DNA of 64,000 nucleotides, taken from the NCBI GenBank assembly GCA_038496675.1, contig CM076659.1, forward strand, positions 22,229,963-22,293,962, read 5' to 3'. The position numbers and the translations under genes are program-made. The notes below the pieces were generated by a model. That model saw only the letters and a list, made by a program, of their open reading frames with translations, did no database searches and was not told where the DNA came from. The DNA comes from Rachycentron canadum. Taxonomy: Eukaryota; Chordata; Actinopteri; Carangiformes; Rachycentridae. Positions within the stretch are counted from its first letter, which is position 1. The number at the start of each line of letters is the position of its first letter. This document shows, piece by piece, positions 1-12,400 of the stretch.

Positions 1-683
1 CACATCAGACATAACTATGAAGGAAAATGTGACCTCAGTGACATGATTGTTGTTGGTTTGAGTCTCTCTGAAGCTGCGAATCTCCTGGATTTTCACACAC
101 ACCAGTCTCTAGAGTTTTTACTCATTAAAGCAAAACCATCCAGTGAGCAGCAGCAGCTCTGTGTCTATGAAGTCAGAAGAGAATGGACAGACTGGTTGAA
201 GCTGACAAGCTACATTCACTCAGATAACCACTCTTTACAACTGTGCCGAGCAGAGGAGCTTCAGAGATAACAACACGTCCAGCCTTCAGGTGGATGGTCT
301 ACACCACCAGAGACCACATCAGGTTCCACTGAGGCAACAGTGCACTGGACAGTGGAAGACCTTGTCTGATGGATCTGGAATAGCATGAATCTATGGACCC
401 AGCCTGCCTTGAGATAACAGTATCGGCTGGATTTATGGTCTGAATGCCACAGTCAGTGTGTTGTTGGTGACCATATGCATCCACAGGTTGCCATCGTCTC
501 ATGGCCTTTTTTCAGCAGGATAATGCTCCATGTCACAGAATAAAGTCTCAAACTCATCTCATGAACATGACTGAGAGTTCAGTGAACTTCAATGACCTCT
601 CCACTCTCCAACAACCAGGTCAACAACCAGCTGAATCAGCTGTCTGAAATAATTTGAACACAGACTGGACATAATATTCATGA

Positions 684-714
<31 letters not shown>

Positions 715-766
715 CATACAGATCTTGGTTTATACTTCAACAGTGCGTGTGTGTCTGTGTGTTTAG
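1..766 (+). other. ubr2: ubr2 intron, partial
   Basis: No UBR2 exon preceding the segment E-C-A-A-D-P is detectable here, so the stretch is read as the 3' part of an intron. It ends in the acceptor GTGTTTAG at 766. There is a short (CA)n at about 688-704. The short open frames in this stretch show no recognisable protein. Confidence 0.6.
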
Positions 767-1847
767 GGAGTGTGCAGCTGATCCAACATGTGTTCTGTGC
801 ATGCAGTGTTTCCTGGGCAGCGTTCACAAAGATCATCGATACAGGGTGAGAACACACATACACACACGCATGCACAGACACCAACCAGCTGGTTGATGTG
901 ACAGCAGAAACGTGAGACACTGCAGTTGTTAAGTAGACACACACCTGCTGGCAGGTGCACGTGGACTCCACCCACCGACTGTTGGGGGTGTAGTGATCAC
1001 ATGACCTCTGATAGCAAGAAAATGAGCCCCTTTGTTTGTCTGTGTGCTTTATGTGTGATAACACGACCAGAAACAATGATGCAGGCCACACAACCAGAGT
1101 TTACTCCTCTGGTGTTGGAGTGGTGCAGACACCGAGAGGTAAAACAGTAGCACACACACACAGCTACATGCTAATGTTTCAGTCAGGTGGATTTGACCTG
1201 TCAGCTGCGCAAAGAGCTGCTGGGCTGTGACTGCAGCTGACAGCAGGAACACTGAGACTCTGCTGTCTGCCGCAGGTGACGCTGACTGCACACAGTTTGT
1301 GTGTTTAGAACACAGGACATGTCAGCACTGTGGGGACATGTCAGCACTGTGGGGACATGTCAGCTGTTGAGAGGTTCAGACTTGCATTTAAGGTTCAGGT
1401 TGAGGTCAGGGGTGGGATTGTAATGTGTGTATGCCTGTGTTTTAGATGACCACATCAGTAGGTGGAGGCTTCTGTGATTGTGGAGATGCTGAGGCCTGGA
1501 AGAAGGGTCCTTACTGCCAGAAACACACACCTACAGACAACAGAAGAGACACAGAGGAGGTGAGACAGCTGTCTGTCTCTTCACCTGTCTGTCTGCCAGT
1601 CAGTGCCTTTTTGCAGTAAATTAAATCTATCTATGTACTGTTCATGTCCCTTCAGGACCCCGTAGCTCGGCTCCCAGCTGACATGGTTGCCCGTAGTTAC
1701 AGCATCTTCTCCATCATCCTGAAGTATGCTGTAGACCTGCTGACATGGGAACAGGAGGACCAGCTACCTGCAGGACTGGAGCCACTGTACGCGCACACAT
1801 AGTTTATCACACAATACATACAGTTATTGTAGTACTACGTGTACTGA

Positions 1848-1937
<90 letters not shown>

Positions 1938-4900
1938 ATGCAGGGAGAGAGGAGACACCTACTACTGCATGTTGTTTAATGATGAAGTCCACACGTATGA
2001 ACAGGTGATCTACACACTGCAGAAAGCTGTCAACTGCAGCCAGAAGGAAGCCGTCAGCTTTGCCACTACTGTCGACAGAGACGTCAGTACTCACCAGAAT
2101 TATTATGAGTATTATTATATATGACACACTGGCATATGTTAGTCAGTCACAACAAAACTATAAATGTTCTGAGAGCATTAGTATGTTAGAAACGTGTGGA
2201 AATCCATGTTATCAGGTGGTCCAGGCAATGTCACGTGTTCTGATATACCTGCTTTGTCTGCGTGTTTGTGCGTGCGTGTGTGTGTACAGGGCAGGAAGGC
2301 GGTTCGATATGGAGATTTCCAGTTCTGTGAACAGGCCAAGTCTGTGATAGTGGTGAGTGTCTGCCTTCAGATTGACATGGTTACTATGGCCAGTTTAGAT
2401 CAGGCTTTACTGCTTCGGATGAATCCAAACCTCCAGGTTATCCAGACGCTTCCACAGGTGCTGGATCAAGACACAAACTGACTGTGGGTTAAAAAATCTG
2501 CACTGATAACCATATCTCCAACAACAGAGATGACGATGCATTATTATTATTAAGGTTGAACCATCCATCCATCCATTACCTATACCTCTCATCCATCAGG
2601 ATCACAGGGGGCTGGAGCCAATTTATTATTATTATTATAATAATATGGGAGTGCAATGAAATTGTTTTGGATTCACCATCAATAGTGAATTTACTCTTTA
2701 AACATTTTAAAATCTTTATCTCCCTCCTCACCACCCACCCCATCCAGAGGAACACCAGTCGTCAGTCGAAGCCCCTCAGGGTCCAGGTGATGCACTCATC
2801 TGTAGTTGCTCATCAGTGTTTTGCTCTGAAGGCCCTGAGCTGGTTGGGACAGATCATTCAGTACTCTGGTAGGTCTGGACATCATCACCCATGATCCCTC
2901 TGGCTGTGTATCACTGCTGCTGCTTGTAGTGATGTGTATTACCGTTGTGTTTCAGATGGTCTGAGGAGGATCCTGTGTCAGGTTGGTCTCCAGAAAGGTC
3001 CAGAAGGAGAGAACTCCTCATTGGTCGACCGACTGATGCTCAACGACTCCAAGATGTGGAAAGGTACTGTGTGTACTAATACACAAGAAACCACACATAT
3101 GCAGTACTGTGTGTACTAATACACACGGGTTTTTGTTTTGAGTTTTTCCTCAGTCGATGTGAGGGTCTAAGGACAGAGGATGTTGTTATGATGCTATGTA
3201 AAGCCCTTTGAGACAAACTGTTTGTAAAAATGGGCTATACAAATAAAATTGCCTTGCCTTGCCTTGCCTTGCCTAATACACAAGTAACATGTAGAGTGAC
3301 AAAAATTTGATTATGGCACATAATTCAAGGCCACATAGACCAAACTGTCTTTATGCTCTGCTGGTGAAACAGGTTTTAAAGGTCTATATTTTAGCTGCTC
3401 CCGTGTTTTATCTGAAGCATTGATATCCATAAAAATATATAATTGTGGTTTTAAGAACCAAAAACTATCTCTGTGTAGCTTTACATCTCCTCTCAGGCTT
3501 CTGGAGCTCTAGTAACAACAGGTCAGTCAGCCAATGAGAAGAGAGGATCTGAGCATCTGATTGGCTGACTGTTTTCTTTGTGATCAAATAAAAATATATC
3601 CGATTTCAGGTAAAACACTCAGAGAAACCAAATCCTGCAAGATTGGATGGTGGGTCCAGGTGGGCGGGGCTTTGGGGAATGGCTGAGGGTGGTGACTGCT
3701 TTGTTGTGACATCACAAAGTTCCAGAAGTCCTGGGGCTGGTTTTAAGGCTCAGTTTCTGAACTTTACTTCACTGTATTAATATAGAACCTAGACCTGATT
3801 TATAATGAAAGACCACATGGAGGTCGACCTGTAGACTGTATGGACTAGGGGTGTAATGATTCATTGACTACATCAATGTATCAAATTATATTCCTACAAT
3901 CCAACTATATTGATAGACATACAGGCATATATAGATCAATGGGGATTTTTATCGATCTAAAACCAATTTGCAAGATAATTGATTGTATCATTACTAAGAA
4001 TTTGCACATTGTATTTAAGCACAACAAACTTTATATGGATCTATTTTTTAGCACTTGTAATAGTAAAGAAATGATAAATGTTACTTTGATTCACTCTCCC
4101 TGTGTGTGATGTCATCAACATGCACCAGCAGCACCAAAGAGACAACAACAGACCAGAGAACAGAAGTAGCAGATTAAACAACTGTTCATTTCAGCTGAAG
4201 AAATATTATATTATTGAAATTAGTGAAACATCATTTCACTTCTTTTATACTGAAATGAGAACAACAGCAGCAGGTTCAACCAGTGTTTATCAACCTGAAG
4301 AAAACTTGGCTGCACTTTTAATAAAAGGTTCATTATCAGCCATTAATATTTGTGTTTACTTGTTTATATCTATAACTAGTTTATCCCTGATGTATGGACC
4401 TTTTAAAAGGTTTTAAGTGTAACTTTGTGACCCTGCAGACCCCCTATGAAACATTTTTTTTCTTTAACCTGTGTTTTTAAACCTGTGTTAAAAAAAAACG
4501 CCCTCAGAGTGAACAGTGAGAACGTGTGGTGATACTTAAATTTGAGTCAATGAGACAGGTAAGGTGGAGGGACTCACCTGATCTCTGTCTTCAGGAGCGA
4601 GGAATATCTACCACCAGCTGCTGATGAACAGCCTCCTCATGGACCTCAAGTACAAGAAGATCTTTGCCATCCAGTTTGCCAAGGTAACACACCTGATCAA
4701 CACACACCTGACCTGCTGATACATGAGAAGGTCTGTGGTCCGATCAGAGCAGATCTTTATGAATGACCTGATTCCCTGATCTGTATCAAATATGTCAGTG
4801 TCATTTTCACACATTTTCTCTGACTTAAAGCTGCTGATCAGCTGTTCACTGATGGGTCTCCACCTCAAATAAAACTCAACTCAGGGATTTTGAACTTACA

Positions 4901-6025
4901 GTCATTCCACATGAACTTCATCAACTGGTGGAGCTGCTCCTGTTTTTTACTTACTTTTACACCAACATGAAGCAAAGCTCCAAAAAACATCTGACTTGCT
5001 CCGACAGTGATTTCTGCTTCTGAGTGTGTTGAAGCTAAATTACCTGTTTGTGTTGAAACACGTGTTGTTGTTGCGCAGCAGCAACAGTGTGTTCATTGTG
5101 ACCTGGCTACCTGCATTGTGTTTCATCCTCCATCCCCTGAGCAGCACAGAGCAGGTGTGAGTGAGTGTGAGTGCTTCTATAAAAACATATATCTGCTTCA
5201 CCAGGTTATACAGACTTTCATCACTTTGTTTTTTTCTTGTGAATTACACTGGAGACACACTGGATGTGTGTCGCGTACGCGTCGTGGCTACCATTGCTGA
5301 TCTGCTTCTGAAAAACCGGTGCATGTATTCATACCATCTGTGTGTCTGCTGGATCACTGCTGCTCCTCTGTCTGTCTACATAGAGTTTGCAGGACACCTG
5401 AATGTTCAATGTCCCTTCATTTTAACCCTCTGAACGCCAAAGTCGCAAAATTGAAACAAACAATAATATTGAATAAAATAGACAATAGTTCTAGTTACAA
5501 AGCCAAATCTCATTTGTACTCTCTACCACGGAGGCAATTCTGTCCATTGTAGGACTGCCTCCTCTGCTGACATCCTCCGACACAGTCTGATTTGTCTCAA
5601 CAGTTTCATAATGAACTGAAAATATTTTACTATTTCTAATGGATAAAATCTGATTTCACAAACGCGTTGACTTGAGGCCTATTTGGCTAAAAACAACACA
5701 TATGTGTGTATGTGCATATAAAGCAGGGACGTGAGAGCCAGTCACAAGTGATCACTGGAGATGTCAAGTGTGAATGGACTACATGTGATGGATCACTAAA
5801 GACGCATGGTAACATGTTAATGCCAGGTGTGAACAGAGCCTTTGTTTTAAGGTATCACAAGCCAGTTTGTCTTCATTTTTACAAAGACTCATTTCCTGGA
5901 ACTCACCATAGTTTTTATCAATAGAACAGGAGGAAATATTTAAATTATTTAATGGGCACTATTTTCAGTGGTGGATCAATCCCTATTTGGTGCTGAATGT
6001 GCAGTATGTGGGAGTGAGTTAGAAT

Positions 6026-6102
<77 letters not shown>

Positions 6103-6453
6103 TGTTCATAATAATGAGGGCACATGTGACACAGTGAGTCTATGGTGCAGAGGAATCAGATGCATCACAGGATTTGGGCTGGTTAGTTTAACTGTCCCTC
6201 ATAATGACAGATTCCGCTTTCAGTGTAGGAGGAGGGGTTTTATTTTTTTTTGGGGAGGGGGGGGCATCCCCGGCAGCAGCAGCGACCTCTGACACAGAGG
6301 TGAATGTCATCCCCCCTCTAGAACTACAGACGCCTTCAAACAGATTTTATGGAGGACGATCACGAGCGATTGGTGTCGGTGACCTCACTGTCTGTTCAGC
6401 TCTTCACTGTCCCGACCATGGTGAGTACTCCTCCTCCCAGCACCTCCACACAC

Positions 6454-6484
<31 letters not shown>

Positions 6485-9400
6485 CTGCTGGTAGAGTTAT
6501 GAACGATTGCAGAGCGACTACGTGAAAGATGACCACGACCGTGAGTTCTCCATCACTGACCTGTCAGTACAAATATTCACCGTCCCGTCGCTGGTGAGTT
6601 CAGTCTGACTGTTTGTGTTGGAGGTGAGAAAAGTTGGCCACAGTTCATATCATCATTAAACCTGCAGGTCCCGCTCTAATCCTTCTGACCATGCCTCATT
6701 TAAACCACTCGTGTACACTTTCATGTTGTCATGTTTTTGACTAAATATCTGATCTCCGGTCACAAACTCTGGTTCTTCATCAGGAGCTTGGTTCATAACA
6801 TTGTGTTTGTGTGTGTGTGTTATAGGCCCGGATGCTGATGGTGGAGGAGAACCTGATGACCACTATCATCAGGACGTTTGTGGATCACCTCCGTCACAGA
6901 GACTTGCAGGGACGCTTCCAGTTCGACCGCTACACTGCCCAGCAGGCTTTTAAGTTTGGACGAGTCCAGAGCCTCATTGGAGACCTCAAGTAAGGACCAG
7001 TTATACACCAGTTGCATACCAGTTTATATACCAATGAAACCAGTTCTCCCAGTTGAACCAGTTTTGTGTGAACAGGTATGTCCTGATCAGCTGTCCCTCT
7101 GAGTGGAGCGATCAGCTCAGAATGAAGTTTCTAGAAGGCCTGGATGCTTTTCTGGAGCTACTGAAATGTATGCAGGTAAAGTGAGATCCATGTACCTGTC
7201 TGTCTCTGATCCATTGAGCCATCTGTCTCTGACCTTGTCTGTCTCTGACCTGTGGACTTGTCTGTCTCTCCCCCTCTGTCCCAGGGTATGGACCCAGTGG
7301 TTAGACAGGTGGGGCAGCACATAGAGATGGAGCCAGAGTGGGAGGCAGCGTTCACTCTGCAGATGAAACTGACAAACATCATCTCCATGATCCAGGAGTG
7401 GTGCTCTGCTGACGTGAGTCTACGCACAATCCACACAGACTACACAACATACACACTGAGCCTCTACAACTCAACACATCAGTCTGTGTCACACATTTTT
7501 GCCATTAAGTGATTGACTCGTTATTGATAAGTACTGACTGGTGTTCCTGTTGGGACGTGACTTTGTGTTTGACTGAGACTAAACACTCAGAGAGCACAGA
7601 CTTCCAGCAATACCTCCACACGACGACACACACCAGGCTTCAGAGAAAAAGTTCACATTAATTTCTGTCTGATCCAGATCAGTCAGAAATGAATGTGAAC
7701 TTTTTGATTGAATTCATTTAATTTTCTGTCTTCTGTCTCTTCTACACTACCTCATTGTTGAACTTTTCTATTGTATCTCCTTCCCAGTGTTGTAAAAAAA
7801 ACTTTGTAAAAGTGCTACTATCATTATTATTATTATTATTACTGTTGTGATAATTTATTACTGTGTGGAGCTAGCAGCTAACCTCAGTGAGTGTGTGTGT
7901 CAGGAGCATGTGTTGATTGAGGCCTACAGGAAGTGTCTGAGCGCACTCAGTCACTGCCACAGTGGCCTCCCAGACGGTGAGCAGCCAATCAGCTTGAGCC
8001 TGGCCGGTCACTCTGTGGAGACGTTCAGGTACCAGGTGTCTCAGGACAAAGTGTCCATACATCTGCCGGTCTGCAGGCTGCTGGCAGGTAAACATGCAGA
8101 CACACGTGCAAATGTATATACCACATTTTTGTGTCGTGTTTGAGAAACTGAGGACAAGTCAGACCTTTAACTAACTGATACAAACACTTCTCCCTTCCTC
8201 TCTCCCTCCCTCAGGTCTCCACGTTCTCCTCAGCAGGACAGAGGTTGCCTCTCGTTTCCCTGAACAACTTCCTCTGGTCAGTGCCAACATGGTTTCTCAG
8301 TGATTGAGTCGTGCTGTGTTTAGGCGTCTTGTTCCAGTTTGAATTGTTTCTTTGTTAAACATTAGATGAAAGACATTTAACTCCGATCAAACTCTCACAG
8401 ACTCTGATCACTCCAATTAAACCAATAGAATCAATATATCAGTGTTAACATGCGTGTGTGTGCTCAGGGTGAACTCAGCCCACCCCTCCTGATCGAACTC
8501 CCCCTTCGCTGCCTGGTGCTATGTGCCCAGGTGCATGCTGGGATGTGGAGGAGGAATGGCTTTTCCCTGATCAACCAGGTGAGTCCCTACTTGATGATAC
8601 TGAAGTGCAGCAGACATCACATGACACACACCCAGTTGCTGTAAACTCATCAGATCAAACTCTGCAGGAGTCAACATAGTAACAACAAAAAAATTACTTG
8701 TTTGTGTTTCAGATCTATTATTACCACAACGTGAAGTGCCGAGTGGAGATGTTCGACAAAGACATCATCATGCTGCAGGTAGAGACACACTCCAGACTCT
8801 ACCTGTAGTGTGAGAGCAGGTGACTGTGGCTTCAGTATCTTACAAGTGTTGGTTGTTGTTTATGTTCTGATGCAGGCAGGGGCGTCCATGATGGATCCAA
8901 ACCACTTCCTGATGATCGTTCTGAGTCGATTTGAACTGTTCCACATTTTCAGCTCCGCAGACGTCAGGAAGAGATATAGAGAGGCTAACAAGGTCAGTAC
9001 TGACTCTACTGACACTGTAACAGACAGGAGGAGACAGAGAGGCCAACAAGGTCAGTACTGACTCTGTCTGTTTCACAGGATGTGGTCCAGCAGAACAACA
9101 CTCTGATCGAGGAAATGCTTCACCTCATCATCATGGTGGTTGGTGAGTTTGTCTGTGCTGCTGCTTCAATTTTAGTTAGTATCTCAGGGTTTAGTTCCAG
9201 GCGTTGGCCACACTTATGGTTAGATAAATATCTAACCTTTGGCACAATGCCTTCCTCAGGACAAACTACTGACAGGGCCTCAGACTGCTATCAGAAAAAT
9301 AACTGTTTACCTGCTCTGTAGTAAGCAGGTCACTGTCTGAGAATGAAACGCAGTTAGCTAATGAGTGTGCGTGTGTGTGTGTGGTTCAGGTGAACGGTAT

Positions 9401-12400
9401 GTGGCAGGTGTCGGACAGGTGGAAGCTTTTGATGAGGTCAGAAGAGAAATCATCCACCAGCTGTCGATCAGACCGATGGCTCACAGTGAGCTGGTGAAAG
9501 CTCTGCCTGAGAACGTGAGACACCTACCTGTCTGTCTTTCTACCTGTCTGTGTACCTTTCAATCTGTCTGACTCTTTAGCTGTCCATCTGTTTACCTGTC
9601 TGTGTACCTGTCTGTCAACCTGAACAGACTGGTGATTTCTGACTCTTTTCTCTCTCAGGGGAATAAGGAGACTGGTCTGGAGAGAGTCATCGACAGTGTT
9701 GCCTCATTCAAGTCAGTTTTCTTAACATTTCTACCTTAAATACAGATACACCTTAACAACCACCATCAAAATTCAAAACATATTTGGACAGATTGATTTG
9801 GACAGTGACGTCAGCATTCTGTCAGTCACACTGACAACTTCTCTTCTGAGTCACAAACATAAAGACATTCTGTCCCACACAGCAGTTTGAACGAGCTACA
9901 GACACATTCACAAGGGAGATGACTATACCCCACCACAGGGGGGTGACTGTCGACTGATTGTAGTCCTGACTGTAGAACTGTGTACTGTGTTCACAGGAAG
10001 CCAGGTGTGACAGGCCGAGGTCTGTATGAACTGCGTCCAGAGTGGAACAAATACTTTAACCTCTACTTCCATCACTACAGCAGAGCTGACCAATCCAAGG
10101 TAGACACACTGATCGGCGTATCGATAGGATTATTGTCCTGTGAATCATTGATCTGGGCGTTGTCATAGTAACCATGTGTGACGTGTGTTTCAGGCTGAGG
10201 AGGCTCAGAGGAAGCTGAGGAGACAGAATGGAGAGGATACAGGTGAACACATTTACACATTCACACACACCTGAGTGCAGTGCTACAGGTAATGTGAGTG
10301 TCACATCAAACCTGTCACCTGTTACACACACAGACCGATGTCGTACTGAAAGCCGAGCTTTGAGCTGTTCTAAACTTGAAGCTCAGAATCCACTGATCAG
10401 GGGAAAATATCAGTCATTTAAATTCTGAACCTCAAAACCTCAAACAAATGTCCCCTCCAGCTCAAATTTATGAACAGATCACCTCAGGATTTAATATTAA
10501 CTGATTACAGTCATTTATCTGTGTCTCTGTGTCTATTTGTGTGTGTGTTGTTCAGCCCTGCCCCCCCCTCTCCCTCCCCCTCTCTGTCCTTTGTTTGGCA
10601 GCCTGGTGAACCTGCTGCAGTGTGATGTGCTGCTGGCTGTAGAGGGCGCTGTGCTACAGTGGGCTGTGGAGCCCAGTGGGGGAGGCTGGACTGAGTCCAT
10701 GCTGCAGAGGGTAAGAGAGAGAGGCAGGGAGTGTCTGACACTTGACATAATTGATTTTCTCTCTCAGTCAAGCAGATTGATGTTTTAGGGTGAAAAAATA
10801 AGTTAAATAAATACCATTATTTCATCTTATCAGGATGAAGAAGAACCTTTTAGTTAAAGTACTTATACCAGAGCAAAATATTCTTAATACTAAATACAGT
10901 ACAGACTGCTACAAGTTCTATGTATAAAATGTAACCTCAGTAAGAGTATAATTACATAAATGAGTGTGTTATGTGTAAACAATGTCTACTGTGTGTGTGT
11001 GCGTGCGCTGTATGTACATACAGGTGCTCCACCTGGTGGGTATGGCTCTGCTTGAGGAGCAGCAACAGCTGGAGAACAGCAGTGGAGATGATGATGTCAC
11101 CTTCAACTACACTTGCAAGATCACACGTTAGTACACACAACACACACTGTATCTAACTGGAGCAGAAAGGTAGATTGTGACCATATTTCCTGTAACTTGA
11201 ATACAACCACGAGGTGGTAACTCCAGTTTCTGTATGTGTGTTTCAGGTCCAGGCGAAGCTCCCAGTACTTCAGGGAGTGTCCTGGCCTTGCTGGAGAGTC
11301 TACAGAACGCTCCTCACCTGGAGGTCCACAAAGACATGATCACCTGGATCCTCAAGGTAAACCTGATAATACAGACTAATGTGATGTCCATACCATCAGT
11401 TCTGTTCCTCTGTATCTCACAGAGCTCTATGCTGGGCCCATTTAAGGACATGTGGCTTATCAGCACTGTCTGCATGTTCAGTTGTTGCTGGTGACACTTA
11501 TTGTTCTGTTTGTTTGTGTACAGATGGTGACAAATATCAAAACAATGAGAGAACGGACATCGTCCACTTCCACCATCACCATCAGTCCAGGACAAGGACA
11601 GGAGGAGGTAAGAGACTCGCACTTTAATAACACATCAACCTGCAACAGCATCAGCAGGATGAAGAGGAAAAAAACACTTGTCTCCTGCAGACACTGAGAG
11701 ACAAAGACAAGGCGGAGAGGAAGAGGAAGGCGGAGATGGCCCGGCTCCGGAGGGAGAAGATCATGGCTCAGATGTCTGAGATGCAGAAACATTTCATTAA
11801 CGAGAACAAGGAACTTTTTCAACAAAGTCTGGAGGAGCTGGAGGCCTCGACGTCTGCTGCTGCAGAGAGCAGGTACATATATACATACACCTGTACACAT
11901 CTGTCTGCTCCTGTTAACATCTCTTGCTGGAGACACAGTTGTGGTTGAACTGTTTATCATCTCTTCCACCGTCAAGAAAACCACCACAGAGCTATTAATC
12001 TTAAAATATTCTCTTCCTTCCAGTCCTCCCAGTTTGGTGCCAACCTGTGTTTCACAGGTGTGTGTCGGTCCCAGGAGGGTGGGTGGAGCCGAGCGTCGTC
12101 AGTTGGTCACCTGTATCCTGTGTCAGGAAGAGCAGGAGGTCAGAGGTCATGGCAGAGCCATGGTCCTGGCTGCATTTGTCCAGAGGTCGACTGTGTTGTC
12201 CAAAAACCGTCACCGCCACTTGCCCGACCCAGGTAAGCTTTCAGAACAAGAACCAATCACAAGTAATTGTTTATTGATTGATGGACATGTGAATCTTTGC
12301 TTCAGAGCGGCACGACCCTCTGTTCATGCACCCTGAGCTGTCTCTGGGGATTCATACGGCCAGCTGTGGACACATCATGCACGCCACCTGCTGGCAGAGG

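Noticed and set aside
1745..2124. Open frames rich in CVCVCV or THTHTH
   Set aside because: They are translations of the (GT)n/(CA)n tract; the genuine coding part (1944-2082) belongs to ubr2. The same applies to frames at 6032, 30459, 31109, 47654 and 58972.
11478..11987. 169-codon minus-strand frame inside ubr2
   Set aside because: Antisense shadow of the exon at 11691-11872 and its flanks.
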